DNA of 64,000 nucleotides. Origin: Cohnella algarum (GTDB lineage: Bacteria > Bacillota > Bacilli > Paenibacillales > Paenibacillaceae). A program made the translations under genes and the position numbers. Numbering within the stretch: position 1 is the first letter of the stretch; each line of letters opens with the position of its first letter. The notes under the pieces are model-generated. The model did not search any database. It was not told the origin of the DNA and saw only the letters and a program-made list of their open reading frames with translations. The stretch covers positions 682,001 through 746,000 of the forward strand of contig NZ_JAFHKM010000002.1 in assembly GCF_016937515.1 (NCBI RefSeq), given 5' to 3'. Positions 6,859 through 15,470 of the stretch are shown in pieces.

Positions 6859-7653
6859 TTATTCGTCGATTGTTTCGGCCGTTTCGCCTTCCTCGATCCC
6901 GGCAAGCAGCGCCTCGGACCGGGCCACGAAGCCGTAGCATTGCTTAACGTTATACAACGTCGCCGCCTCGCAGTACGGCGGCGAAGTCGTGGCGCTGCAA
7001 TCCGACAGCAGCACGCCGTCGTAGCCGAGACAAACGGCGTCCTGCAGCGTCGCCATCACGCATTGATCCACGTTCACTCCGGCAAACAGCACGGTGCTCA
7101 CGCTCAAATTGCGCAAAATGCTGTCGAGCGGCGTATCCCAAAACCCGCTCATCCGGTATTTGTCCACGTAAATATCCCGCGGGTCGGCGTCCAGCTCGGA
7201 CACGACGGCCGCGCTCCAGCTGTCCTTTTCCAGCACGCGGGAGCCGTTGTTCGGCAGGGGGCCGCCGATGCCGATGTCGTCGCCGGACATATTGTATACG
7301 TGAAGCACGGACGGGCTCAGATTCATCCTGTCGGCCCGGTTTCCCCAGTTCAGCCAAATGATCGGGACGCCCTCGCGGCGCAGCGCGGGCAGGAGTCGGT
7401 TCAGCGGCTCGATCGGCTTTCTCGCCGGGCGATAGTCCGCCCCGATGTAGTCCAGCCACCCGCCCGGGCTGCAAAAATCGTTTTGCATGTCGACGACGAC
7501 GAGCGCGCTGCGGCCGAGGTCCAGCGTCAGCCGCTGCGGCTCGGCATCGAACGACACGGGCTGCGGCTTTCCCTTCGCCCGGCGGAGATCGACGCGCTCG
7601 CCGGATACTTTCCAATGATTGCGGGCATGGCCCAGCGTGTGCATGGCGGTCAT
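6859..7653 (-). CDS. Isochorismatase-like cysteine hydrolase (RutB / N-carbamoylsarcosinase type)
   Basis: Cysteine hydrolases of this fold cut carbamoyl or other amide bonds; RutB hydrolyses ureidoacrylate in uracil breakdown. The triad is visible: Asp in ALVVVDMQNDF (about residue 55), Lys in IYVDKYRMSGF, and Cys in GVNVDQCVMATLQDA. At 264 residues it is a little longer than the minimal fold because of an N-terminal extension shared with RutB-like proteins. ATG at 7653 follows GGAGGT; longer frames upstream overlap the amidase gene and are not needed. Its place between an amidase and an FAH-family enzyme suggests that it removes a ureido or carbamoyl group from an opened ring. Substrate inferred only. 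Confidence 0.88.
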   Translation of the reverse strand: MTAMHTLGHARNHWKVSGERVDLRRAKGKPQPVSFDAEPQRLTLDLGRSALVVVDMQNDFCSPGGWLDYIGADYRPARKPIEPLNRLLPALRREGVPIIWLNWGNRADRMNLSPSVLHVYNMSGDDIGIGGPLPNNGSRVLEKDSWSAAVVSELDADPRDIYVDKYRMSGFWDTPLDSILRNLSVSTVLFAGVNVDQCVMATLQDAVCLGYDGVLLSDCSATTSPPYCEAATLYNVKQCYGFVARSEALLAGIEEGETAETIDE

Positions 7654-7676
7654 AGGCCACCTCCGATAGCTTGTGG

Positions 7677-8873
7677 TCAAGTTGCGGTCCGCCCGGGACC
7701 GAGCCGTTCTTCCCAATCCGCCGCCCAGTTCAGCAGCTTGCGGTCTTGGCCGGGACCGGCGACGAGGGACAAGCCGACCGGGCAGCCGCCGACTTCCGCC
7801 CAAGGGAGCGTTATTTGCGGCAGGCCGCCGATCCCGGCGATGCAGCTGAGCTGCATCGTGCGCGAGCGGCGCTCCTCCAGCCGGTCTCCCTGCATGTTGC
7901 GCAAAAGCGCGGGGCCCGGCGCCGTCGGAATAACCAGCACGCCGTCCTCGCCCAGGAAGCCGCCGAGGCGCTTGCGGATATCCGACACCGCCCGCCGTTC
8001 GGCCCGTCCGGCCTCCGGATCAAGCGTGGACGTCCAGGCGAACCGCTCCGCGATGCCGGGCCCGAAGCGGGGATTCGTCCGCTCGATCCATTCGCCGTGC
8101 TCGCGCCAGATGTCCAGGCCCTGCACGACCCGGAACATGCGCATCCATTCCGCGAGCCCTTCGGGCGCGACGGTCGCGCTTTCGCGGGAGGCGAAGGCGG
8201 AGGCGATTTGCTCGACGAACGGCTCCAGCGCCTCGCGCGTTTCCGGATCGGCCGCTGCCATCGCGTCTTCCGCCACGATCAGCCGGCCGAAAGCCGCGCC
8301 TTCGTCTCCGGCCGGGCCGAGCAGCGGCTCGCCGGCGCGCTTCAGCAGCTTCGCGGAGCCGGCCATCCAGCCCACCGTGTCGAACGTGACCGACAGCGGA
8401 ATGACCCCCTCGATCGCCACCCGGCCGTGCGTCGGCCGGAAACCGTAAATCCCGCAGTAGGACGACGGGATCCGCACGGAGCCGCCGGTGTCGGTGCCGA
8501 TGGCGAAATCGGCCAAACCCGCCGCGACGACGACGGCCGACCCGCTGGAGGAGCCGCCCGGGATGCGGTCCGGCGCCTTCGGGTTGACCGGCGTGCCGTA
8601 ATGGAAATTTTCCCCGTTCAGGCTGAACATCAGCTCGTCCGTATGCGTCATCCCGTCCAGCCGGGCGCCGCTTGCGAGCAAAAGCTCGATCGCCGCGGCA
8701 TGACGGTCCGCGGCCTCGTGCGTGCGTTCCCAGTCCGGGTTGCCCGCTCCTGACACATGGCCTTTGACCGCGAACACGTCCTTGGCCGCGAACGTCAGCC
8801 CGCTCAGCATTCCTTCGGACAAAGGCTCGAGCGTCAGATCGCGCCGGCTGTAGGCTCCCCAACGATCGCTCAT
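7677..8873 (-). CDS. Amidase (amidase-signature family)
   Basis: A 398-residue amidase-signature enzyme with the Ser-cisSer-Lys triad: Lys in TFAAKDVFAV (about residue 31), the cis-Ser in PGGSSSGSAV, and the nucleophile in GTDTGGSVRIPSSYCG. It is somewhat short for the family (usually 450-500), and the middle resembles AtzF- or indoleacetamide-type amidases. It would hydrolyse an amide in the cytoplasm. It lies 7 bases after the cupin gene and 23 bases before the RutB-like gene, consistent with consecutive steps in one pathway. The start ATG at 8873 has AAAGGAA about 12 bases upstream, a slightly long spacing. The substrate is unknown. Confidence 0.88.
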   Translation of the reverse strand: MSDRWGAYSRRDLTLEPLSEGMLSGLTFAAKDVFAVKGHVSGAGNPDWERTHEAADRHAAAIELLLASGARLDGMTHTDELMFSLNGENFHYGTPVNPKAPDRIPGGSSSGSAVVVAAGLADFAIGTDTGGSVRIPSSYCGIYGFRPTHGRVAIEGVIPLSVTFDTVGWMAGSAKLLKRAGEPLLGPAGDEGAAFGRLIVAEDAMAAADPETREALEPFVEQIASAFASRESATVAPEGLAEWMRMFRVVQGLDIWREHGEWIERTNPRFGPGIAERFAWTSTLDPEAGRAERRAVSDIRKRLGGFLGEDGVLVIPTAPGPALLRNMQGDRLEERRSRTMQLSCIAGIGGLPQITLPWAEVGGCPVGLSLVAGPGQDRKLLNWAADWEERLGPGRTAT

Positions 8874-8880
8874 CGCGTTT

Positions 8881-9306
8881 TCATTCCTTTCCGCACAAAA
8901 TGCGCAGGTCTTCCTCGTCCAGGCTTGCCGGAACGCCCCTCTTGATCAGCGCGGAAAAGTCCTCGTCCGGGATCATCGTCGTGAACACGTACAGGCGGCT
9001 GTCGCCGGTGTTTTCCACCTGGTGGTTGAAGCCCGGGGGCACGACGAGATGGGCGCCCGCCGAAATCGGAATTTCCCGGTCGCCGACGATGGCGATGCCG
9101 GTTCCGTGCAGCACGTAGAAGTGCTCGAACGCCGCCTTGTGCGTGTTCGGAGGCGTTTTGCCGCCCACGTCGAAAATTTCGACGCAGTTCATGAACGGAT
9201 AAAAATCCCCGTCGCTGAGCAAAACGAATTTGTTCGTGTCTTTCGGAGAAATTTTGTATACCGGCAAGCTGTCCGCTTTCCCTGCCAACGGTTGACGAAT
9301 ATCCAT
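8881..9306 (-). CDS. Cupin-domain protein
   Basis: A 141-residue single-domain cupin. Cupin motif 1 is recognisable around HKAAFEHFYVLHGTGIAIVG and motif 2 around PPGFNHQVENTGD, supplying His and Glu candidates for a metal site. Small cupins in catabolic operons are isomerases, dioxygenases or sensors; nothing here decides which. ATG at 9306 follows GGGAGAGG. It lies between psuG-like and amidase genes in the same direction, so it is probably co-transcribed and acts on a pathway intermediate. An 81-base gap separates it from the psuG-like gene, with no clear promoter. Confidence 0.8.
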   Translation of the reverse strand: MDIRQPLAGKADSLPVYKISPKDTNKFVLLSDGDFYPFMNCVEIFDVGGKTPPNTHKAAFEHFYVLHGTGIAIVGDREIPISAGAHLVVPPGFNHQVENTGDSRLYVFTTMIPDEDFSALIKRGVPASLDEEDLRILCGKE

Positions 9307-9387
9307 GGCGCCTCTCCCTTTCCAGTCGATCTGATTTTTAAAACGGAAACTGCGATCCCCAACAAGCCAGTTGCGAAAAACGGGATT

Positions 9388-10293
9388 TCAGCCCGCGATG
9401 CGAAGCCGCGCGAACGCCGCCGCCGTTTCGGCCGCCGCCTTCGCCGCTTCGACGATCAGGGCGCGGTTGGCCGCCGCGGAGCGCCCTTGCGTATGCGCCT
9501 CGATCGCCCGGATCAAATACGGCGTCACGCCCTTGCCTCCGCTTCGGCCCTCGGAGCCGGCCAGCGCGGCCTCGATGACCGCCTCCATCTCGTCTCCGTC
9601 GAACGCGTCGCTCTCCGGGATCGGCACGCCGAGCACGATGCCGGTGTTAAGGCCGAGCCGCCAGTGCGCGCTGGCCATCGCGGCGGCTTCTTCCCCGGAC
9701 CGCACCTGAAGCGCCGAAAACGCCGATTCGCGGACGAAATAGCCCGGGAACCGGTCGCTGCCGTACGACCAGACCGGCACGCCGAGCGTCTCCAGCGCTT
9801 CCAGGCTTTTGCCGACGTCCAGAAACGTCTTGATGCCGCCGCATACCATCATGACGGGCAGGCTCCCCATCGCCGTCAGGTCTCCGGAGATGTCCCACGT
9901 CTCGGCGACGTCGCGGTGGACGCCGCCGAGGCCGCCGGCGAGCGCGACCGGAATGCCGGCGCGGGCGGCAATCCACGCCGTCGTCGCCGCCGTCGTCCCG
10001 CCGCTGAGCCGCCTGACGGCGGCCGCGCCCAGATCGGCCGTCGTCAGCTTGACGCGCCCTTCCGCCTGCGCCAGCCGCTCGAGCTCCTCCCGCTCGAGGC
10101 CGATGCGGATCTCGCCGTCCATCATCGCCACGACGGCCGGTTCGGCCCCGCGCTCGCGGATTGTCCGCTCGATGTCGAGCACGAGCTCCAGCGATCTCGG
10201 ATACGATAGGCCGTGGGTCAGCAGCGTCGACTCGACCGCGACGACCGCCTCTCCCCGGTCCAGGGCATCCCGTACGCGCAGTGAAAATTCCAT
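9388..10293 (-). CDS. psuG: Pseudouridine-5'-phosphate glycosidase (PsuG/IndA family)
   Basis: PsuG cleaves the C-C glycosidic bond of pseudouridine 5'-phosphate to uracil and ribose 5-phosphate. The protein is 302 residues, the usual size. Seen: the active-site Glu in VAVESTLLTHGLSYP, the phosphate-binding SGGTTAATT, GGLGGVHRD, Asp in TWDISGDL, the Schiff-base Lys in VCGGIKTFLDVG, and a C-terminal Asn (AANRALIVEAAK) where family members usually have NIALVKNNA, so that tail diverges. The ATG at 10293 is chosen because AAAGGGGGG lies about 7 bases upstream; an upstream GTG is less well placed. The PfkB kinase two genes upstream would be the natural partner, making the phosphate. The tail divergence leaves room for another C-nucleotide as substrate. 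Confidence 0.88.
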   Translation of the reverse strand: MEFSLRVRDALDRGEAVVAVESTLLTHGLSYPRSLELVLDIERTIRERGAEPAVVAMMDGEIRIGLEREELERLAQAEGRVKLTTADLGAAAVRRLSGGTTAATTAWIAARAGIPVALAGGLGGVHRDVAETWDISGDLTAMGSLPVMMVCGGIKTFLDVGKSLEALETLGVPVWSYGSDRFPGYFVRESAFSALQVRSGEEAAAMASAHWRLGLNTGIVLGVPIPESDAFDGDEMEAVIEAALAGSEGRSGGKGVTPYLIRAIEAHTQGRSAAANRALIVEAAKAAAETAAAFARLRIAG

Positions 10294-10315
10294 CGCCAGC
10301 CCCCCTTTTTTCACG

Positions 10316-11509
10316 TTACAAATTCAGCTTGAATTCGAAATCTTCGATGACGGTCGTCCCGGCGCAAACGAACCGGCTAATATCCGACGGCCCGCAGCGG
10401 TGAACGACCGACGAAACGAGATCGTGCGTATATACGAACGGATCGCGGCTCGTATCGAGCACGAGAAACGTCGCGTCCTTGCCCGGCTCGAGCGATCCCA
10501 TCGCGCGGTCCAGCTTGAGCGCCTGCGCTCCCGAAAACGTGGCCGACCGCAGCAAGTAGCTCGAATCGATCGAACGCGGCTCCTTCGTCGCCCCGCGCGT
10601 CACCCGGCTTGCCGTGTCCATTTCCCGGAACAGGTCGGGGCTGGAAAACATCATGTTGTCCGAGCCGATCGAAATCGGAATGCCCCGCGCGAAAAACTCG
10701 TGCAGCGGCGGAATGCCGTCCCCGAGAATCAGATTCGTCCGCGGGCAGCAGGCGATCCGCTGGCTGCGGGCCTTCAGCTCGACGAGGTCGGATTCGGTGG
10801 CATGGGTGAGATGCACCATCAGGTCCGGCTCGAACGCGAACGCCCGCTTCACTTCCGTTTCGCCGAACGTTTGAAGCGAGTTCTCGTGATCGCGCGGAGA
10901 TTCGCTCAGGTGAATGGCAAACACCTTGTCGCCGACGATTTCCCGGATCTGATGGTAGACTTCGAGGCCGAAGGCGTTGATGCTGGAAATGCCGAACCCG
11001 TCGGCCTCCTCCGCCACCGCTTCAAGCTCCTTGCGCGTCAGCTCGAAGCCCGCCTTGTAATCGGCCATCGGCCGCCCGAGAATGACGGGCCGGATCGGCA
11101 GCCCCCGGCTCGCCTTGCGCAGCGCCCGGATGCCGTCCAGTCCGCCCTCGCGGAAATCCCCGAACGCGGCGACGCCGGATTTCAGCATCTCCTTGAGCCC
11201 TTGCCGGATCGTCTCGATCAGGCGCTCCTCGGACAGCTGCTGCAGGTAGCGGTGCTTGAGGCCGTTCGGCGGCAGCACCGCGTCCTCCACGAGCATCCCG
11301 GTTCCGAGCTCCTTGGCGCCCGTGTCGGCGATATGGGTATGCGCGTCCACGAACGCCGGAATGACGAGGCCGCCCTTCAGGTCGATGCCGTGCTCGCGCG
11401 GCTGCCGCTCGATGGCGGCGATTTTGCCGTTTTCCACAATCAGCGTCGCGTTTTCGATCAGCTCCAGCTCGGGGCCCGCCGCGACTGTTCCGTTCACATA
11501 GACTTCCAT
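10316..11509 (-). CDS. Amidohydrolase (ATZ/TRZ, cytosine-deaminase-like)
   Basis: A metal-dependent TIM-barrel amidohydrolase of 397 residues. The metal ligands are visible: FVDAHTHIAD (HxH), IHLSES, HLTHATES, and the aspartate in SIGSDNMMFS. Relatives deaminate or dechlorinate N-heterocycles (cytosine, guanine, triazines). ATG at 11509 follows GAGGTGA and overlaps the end of the PfkB gene by 16 nt, indicating translational coupling; the psuG-like start is 22 bases downstream. It likely deaminates or opens the base freed or carried by the nucleoside substrate. The exact substrate is not deducible. Confidence 0.85.
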   Translation of the reverse strand: MEVYVNGTVAAGPELELIENATLIVENGKIAAIERQPREHGIDLKGGLVIPAFVDAHTHIADTGAKELGTGMLVEDAVLPPNGLKHRYLQQLSEERLIETIRQGLKEMLKSGVAAFGDFREGGLDGIRALRKASRGLPIRPVILGRPMADYKAGFELTRKELEAVAEEADGFGISSINAFGLEVYHQIREIVGDKVFAIHLSESPRDHENSLQTFGETEVKRAFAFEPDLMVHLTHATESDLVELKARSQRIACCPRTNLILGDGIPPLHEFFARGIPISIGSDNMMFSSPDLFREMDTASRVTRGATKEPRSIDSSYLLRSATFSGAQALKLDRAMGSLEPGKDATFLVLDTSRDPFVYTHDLVSSVVHRCGPSDISRFVCAGTTVIEDFEFKLNL

Positions 11510-12465
11510 TCCACGTTCACCTCGTTCGTTTCGATGTTTAGCGGATTCCGCGCCAGCATGTCCTCGATTTCCTCCGCGGACGGATAGTGGACGGAGCTGC
11601 CCGAACGGCTTACGGCCACCGCCGAAGCCGCCGTCGCGTAGCGGACCGCCTGGCGGATGTCTCGCTCCTCCAGATAGCGGTTGACGAACGCGCCCGCGAA
11701 AATATCGCCCGCCGCGAGCGAGTTGCTCGTCAGCACGCGGACCGACGGGCTGACGATATACCGTCCGTCGCCGTATGCCGCGCTCCCCTGGCGCCCTCTC
11801 GTGCAGACGACGACGCGGGGGCCCCAATCGGCGATGCGCGCCAGCTTTTCGCGGAGCTCGTCTTCTTCGGGTCTTAACAAATGGACCGCCGCTTCGTTGG
11901 CGAACACGATATCGATGTTGCCGAGCGCGTTTTTGACGCCTTCGACGCCCCAGCGCCGCACGGAGGACGGCTCAAGATCGATGGATCGGGAAATGCCGAG
12001 CCTTCCGCACTCGGTCAGCAGGCAATCCACGTAAGGTTCCAAAAACAGATGCGTATGCAAATGATCGGTCCGGGACAAATCGAAGGCGGCCACTTCCTCC
12101 GGCGCAGGCAGCCTCGACGGCTCGATCGGCGGGGACAGCAGCACCGCCTTCTCGCCGGTCCGGTCGACCATGATGATCGAAGTCGGCGTTTGCGTATTCA
12201 AAATCCGGTGCAGCGACGGCTCGACGCCTTTGGTCTCCAGAATGTTCTGCACCTGCCAGCCCATCGAGTCGTCGCCCGCCCAGCCGAGCACGTTCGCGCG
12301 CGAGCCCAGCTTCGCCGAAGCGGCCGCGAAGTGAACGGCCGGTCCGCCCGGGGACCAGGACACCGTTTCCGCAAACGTTTTTTCGTCGTACCCGGGCATG
12401 CGCGGAAGGATGAACAAGCCGTCCATGACGACGTTGCCAAACGTTAAAATGCGTTGCTGTTTCAT
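11494..12465 (-). CDS. PfkB-family sugar/nucleoside kinase
   Basis: A ribokinase-fold kinase of 323 residues. It has the N-terminal glycine-rich substrate region (SPGGPAVHFAAASAKLG), a lid, and the C-terminal signature with the catalytic Asp in SLAAGDIFAGAFVNRYL. In pseudouridine catabolism a PfkB kinase (PsuK) phosphorylates the nucleoside before PsuG cleaves it, and here both enzymes are in the same operon. Adenosine- or ribokinase-like specificity is also possible. ATG at 12465 is 5 bases past the ABC-ATPase stop, and the 3' end overlaps the amidohydrolase gene, so it sits in a tightly packed transcript. Confidence 0.85.
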   Translation of the reverse strand: MKQQRILTFGNVVMDGLFILPRMPGYDEKTFAETVSWSPGGPAVHFAAASAKLGSRANVLGWAGDDSMGWQVQNILETKGVEPSLHRILNTQTPTSIIMVDRTGEKAVLLSPPIEPSRLPAPEEVAAFDLSRTDHLHTHLFLEPYVDCLLTECGRLGISRSIDLEPSSVRRWGVEGVKNALGNIDIVFANEAAVHLLRPEEDELREKLARIADWGPRVVVCTRGRQGSAAYGDGRYIVSPSVRVLTSNSLAAGDIFAGAFVNRYLEERDIRQAVRYATAASAVAVSRSGSSVHYPSAEEIEDMLARNPLNIETNEVNVEWKSM

Positions 12466-12470
12466 AGGCC

Positions 12471-13613
12471 TCAACTTCCGATTCCGGCCGGCTCCGCCGG
12501 CTGCCTGAACGCAAAGCCGGGAACGGCCAATGTGGTGGTTTTGTCGAACAGCAGGCCGTTGCCGGCATGCAGGTCCAGCAGGACGCGCTCTCCGGCTTCC
12601 GGTATCCATTTGGCATGCACGAGCGCCGTCAGCTTCGTCCGCGAAGCTTCCGTGCGGACGTGCACGAGCGCCGACGAGCCCAAATGCTCGATGACGTCGA
12701 CGACGGCGGGAATGCCGGGAGCACCGCTTCCGCTTTTCGCGACTCCGATGTCTTCGGGACGGATGCCGAGCACGAACTCCTTGCCTTCCCACTCCCGGCT
12801 TTCGCCGCCGCTGCCCAGGTCCGCCGGAAGGAACGCGTCCAGCGCCTCGACGCCCGGCAAGCCGTCACGCACCGCGCCTCGGCACGGCTGCAGATTGATC
12901 GGCGGGTCGCCGAGAAACCCGGCCACGAACAGGTTGGCCGGCCGCTTGTACAGCTCCAGCGGCTTGCCGATTTGCTGGATGACGCCGCTTTGCAGCACGG
13001 CGATCCGGTCGCCCATCGTCATCGCTTCCTCCTGGTCATGGGTGACCATAATGGTCGTAATGCCCAGCTCCTGCTGCAGTTCGCGCATTTCCAGCCGAAT
13101 TTGCCGGCGCAGCTTGGCATCGAGATTGGAAAGCGGCTCGTCGAGCAGCAGCAGCGACGGCCGCAGCGCGATGGCCCTGGCAATCGCCACCCGCTGCTGC
13201 TGGCCGCCGGACAGCTGCTTCGGGTAACGTTTTTCCAGCCCCGTCAAGCCGACCAGCTCCAGCACGGACTTGATGCGCCTGCCCATTTCCGCTTTCTCCG
13301 TCTTATGGCACTTCAGGCCGAACGCGATGTTGGCCTCCACCGTCAAATGAGGAAACAGCGCGTAATCCTGAAAAACGAACCCGATGTTGCGCCGATTCGG
13401 AGGCAGGTCCTGAATCTCTTCCCCCGCCAGCCGGATTTTGCCGACGTCGGGCGTCTCGAAGCCGCCGATCATTCGTAAAACGGTGCTTTTCCCCGAGCCG
13501 CTCGGCCCCAGCAGACAAATGAATTCGCCTTGCTCGGCCTGCAGAAAAACGTCCTGCAGCACCTCCACGCCGCGAAACGTTTTCGACAGTCCCTCCAGCG
13601 CCAGTTGACTCAT
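12471..13613 (-). CDS. ABC transporter ATP-binding protein, PotA type
   Basis: The ATPase of the PotABCD-type importer encoded by the genes to the right. It has Walker A GPSGSGKST (residues about 36-44), signature LSGGQQQR, Walker B LLLLDEP, the H-loop in MVTHDQEEA, and a C-terminal TOBE domain (FVLGIRPEDIGV) typical of the spermidine/putrescine and iron/sulfate class. ATG at 13613 follows AGGAGG. A 153-base gap separates it from the nucleoside phosphorylase gene, the widest in the operon. It should energise uptake through the two permeases at 14661-16366. The separation of the ATPase from the permeases by a phosphorylase gene argues that all belong to one pathway. Confidence 0.92.
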   Translation of the reverse strand: MSQLALEGLSKTFRGVEVLQDVFLQAEQGEFICLLGPSGSGKSTVLRMIGGFETPDVGKIRLAGEEIQDLPPNRRNIGFVFQDYALFPHLTVEANIAFGLKCHKTEKAEMGRRIKSVLELVGLTGLEKRYPKQLSGGQQQRVAIARAIALRPSLLLLDEPLSNLDAKLRRQIRLEMRELQQELGITTIMVTHDQEEAMTMGDRIAVLQSGVIQQIGKPLELYKRPANLFVAGFLGDPPINLQPCRGAVRDGLPGVEALDAFLPADLGSGGESREWEGKEFVLGIRPEDIGVAKSGSGAPGIPAVVDVIEHLGSSALVHVRTEASRTKLTALVHAKWIPEAGERVLLDLHAGNGLLFDKTTTLAVPGFAFRQPAEPAGIGS

Positions 13614-13766
13614 GAACGTTCCTCCTCTCCCGCATTTCGCGATCCTTGCCGCAGCCTATTGCGGCCGTTCATTCCATACGCGGCTCTTCGCGCGAGTCAT
13701 GGCTCTATTTTACCGGTTTACGGCCCCGGCCCAGGCAGCTCCCCTGCCGCGGCCAAGCCTTTCGCC

Positions 13767-14573
13767 TTACGCCTTCAGTTGCTCATCCAGCAGAACGATG
13801 CCGTCCAGCGCCGTCACGATCGCGTGCTCGAAGCCCGCTCCGGCCACGAACGGCTCGCCGGTGACGAAATTGTCGCCGATCGCGTTGACGACGCCGCCGC
13901 GCAGGCCGAACAGCGTCGTCAGCGTCAGCAGGATCGCGGCCTCCCGCTCGACGTTCAGCACGCCGGCGCGGTGCCACATTTCGAATTGCTGCTTGTGCTG
14001 CTCCTGAAGGTAACCGTTCAGCGCCGGGCGGCCGACGCCGACGTATTCCGAGTCGGACGAGCGGGTGACGCCCAGATGGTGGCGGAAGCCGTTCGTTTCC
14101 GCCGCGCGCTTCATCGCCGCGACGAGCCGGTAATCGGCGATGGCCGGGAATTGCTTCGGCGCGTAGCTTTGGCTCGTGCCGTCGTCCCGGACCGCGCCGG
14201 TCGCGATGACGAGATCGCCGACGGACAGCGACTCCTGCATCGCGCCGGAGCCGCCGACGCGAATGTACGTGTGGGCGTTCGTATTGGCCATAATGTCCAT
14301 GAGGATGATTTCCAGCTCCGGCCCGCCGCTGCCGCAGGAAATGACCGAAATGTCGACGCCTTTATAGGTGCCGGTGTACGTTTTGGCCATGCCCGTGTCG
14401 GACACGAGCCGGTGCGTATCGAAATGCTCCGCGACTTCCTCCGCGACGTCCTTCTCGCAGCCGTGCAGCGGGTCCTTGACGACGAAGATGACGTAGGGCG
14501 CGATCTGATCCGCGGTAATCTGGGTAAAGGCAGGCTTGCCGTTTATCGTAAAAGGTCCGATTTTGTTCATCAT
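13767..14573 (-). CDS. Nucleoside phosphorylase (uridine/purine phosphorylase family)
   Basis: A PNP/UDP phosphorylase-fold protein of about 269 residues. Recognisable are YVIFVVKDP at the N-terminus, the phosphate/ribose segment TYIRVGGSGAMQ (family form IRVGTCGAL), VLNVEREAAILLTL (the Glu that binds ribose hydroxyls) and VNAIGDNFV. The family cleaves N-glycosidic bonds with phosphate. Two consecutive ATG codons (14573, 14570) are possible starts; GGAGG lies about 11 bases upstream. It is placed inside the ABC importer operon, which strongly suggests that the imported compound is a nucleoside. It is notable that the same operon has a C-glycosidase (PsuG-like), so two routes to remove a sugar are present. 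Confidence 0.85.
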   Translation of the reverse strand: MMNKIGPFTINGKPAFTQITADQIAPYVIFVVKDPLHGCEKDVAEEVAEHFDTHRLVSDTGMAKTYTGTYKGVDISVISCGSGGPELEIILMDIMANTNAHTYIRVGGSGAMQESLSVGDLVIATGAVRDDGTSQSYAPKQFPAIADYRLVAAMKRAAETNGFRHHLGVTRSSDSEYVGVGRPALNGYLQEQHKQQFEMWHRAGVLNVEREAAILLTLTTLFGLRGGVVNAIGDNFVTGEPFVAGAGFEHAIVTALDGIVLLDEQLKA

Positions 14574-14660
14574 CTCGATGATAACCTCCAATATTCGAAT
14601 GGGATGGAATCCGCGGCCGGCAAGCGCAACCCGCAATGGCGGCGGAGAGCCGAACCGCGG

Positions 14661-15470
14661 TTAAAAATAGCGCGACCAGCGGGCGAATTTTTCGCCGATG
14701 AGCGACAGGATGAAAATGACGAGCGTAATGATGGCCGACCAGGCGAGCACGATCTGGTTCAAGCCTTCGCTTCGCTGCTCCGAATAGACCCGGACGGGGA
14801 ACGTCGGCGAGCCGGAGCTCGAGATGAACATCGTGAGCGTCACGTCGGTAAACGACATGAGCAGCCCGAACACCGCTCCCACGATAACGCCGGGCAATAT
14901 GATCGGCAGCGTGATTTTGCGGAACGTCGTCCACTTGCCCGCGCCGAGGCTGTGCGCCGCTTCCTCGAGCCGCGGATTCGTTTCGCGAAGGCTTTGGATG
15001 ACGATCCGGAAAATAAACGGCGTAATCATGACCGCATGCGCCAGCACGAGCGAAACGAAGGAGCCCGACAGCCCGATCATGCCGTAAAACTGCAGCAGCC
15101 CGAGCGACCAGATGACAAGCGGGAAAAACAGCGGGGCGAGCAGCACGGACTCGATCCATTTGCTATCGCTTTTGCGGAGGGCGAGCGATGCCGGAATCGT
15201 GATGGCGAGCGAAAGAACGGTCGCGATCGCGGACAGCCGCAAGCTGGTGACAATGGAATTGCGGTATTCCGAGTTGTCCGCCATCTCCCGGAACCAGCGG
15301 AAGCTTAACCCCTCCAGCGGAAACGAGAAATAATCGGCCTTGTTGAAAGCGACGATCACCATCAGCAGCATGGGCGCCAAAACGAACAAAAAGGCCAGAT
15401 AGACCGCGATCCGGTGAACAACCTTGAGCGCCCCGTAAGCGACGCGGCTGCCCGCATTCGGCCGGTTCAT
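14661..15470 (-). CDS. ABC transporter permease, PotC type
   Basis: An inner-membrane permease of 269 residues with six predicted membrane helices (the first about residues 20-40, YLAFLFVLAPMLLMVIVAF) and the EAA cytoplasmic loop (EEAAHSLGAGKWTTFRKITLP) that docks on the ATPase. It pairs with the permease at 15467; the two genes overlap by 4 nt (ATGA). PotC-type permeases carry polyamines, amino-acid-like or other small cations and N-compounds. The substrate here is inferred from the adjoining nucleoside-catabolic genes, not from the permease itself. Confidence 0.9.
   Translation of the reverse strand: MNRPNAGSRVAYGALKVVHRIAVYLAFLFVLAPMLLMVIVAFNKADYFSFPLEGLSFRWFREMADNSEYRNSIVTSLRLSAIATVLSLAITIPASLALRKSDSKWIESVLLAPLFFPLVIWSLGLLQFYGMIGLSGSFVSLVLAHAVMITPFIFRIVIQSLRETNPRLEEAAHSLGAGKWTTFRKITLPIILPGVIVGAVFGLLMSFTDVTLTMFISSSGSPTFPVRVYSEQRSEGLNQIVLAWSAIITLVIFILSLIGEKFARWSRYF

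Noticed and set aside
5977..8448. Very long rightward open frame (over 800 codons) opposite the FAH, RutB-like and amidase genes
   Set aside because: It is antisense to three genes with clear catalytic motifs, is rich in Arg/Ala/Pro/His, and has no ribosome binding site. High GC produces such shadow frames; the same applies to frames at 9022-10209, 9809-11587, 13530-15308 and 33335-35893.
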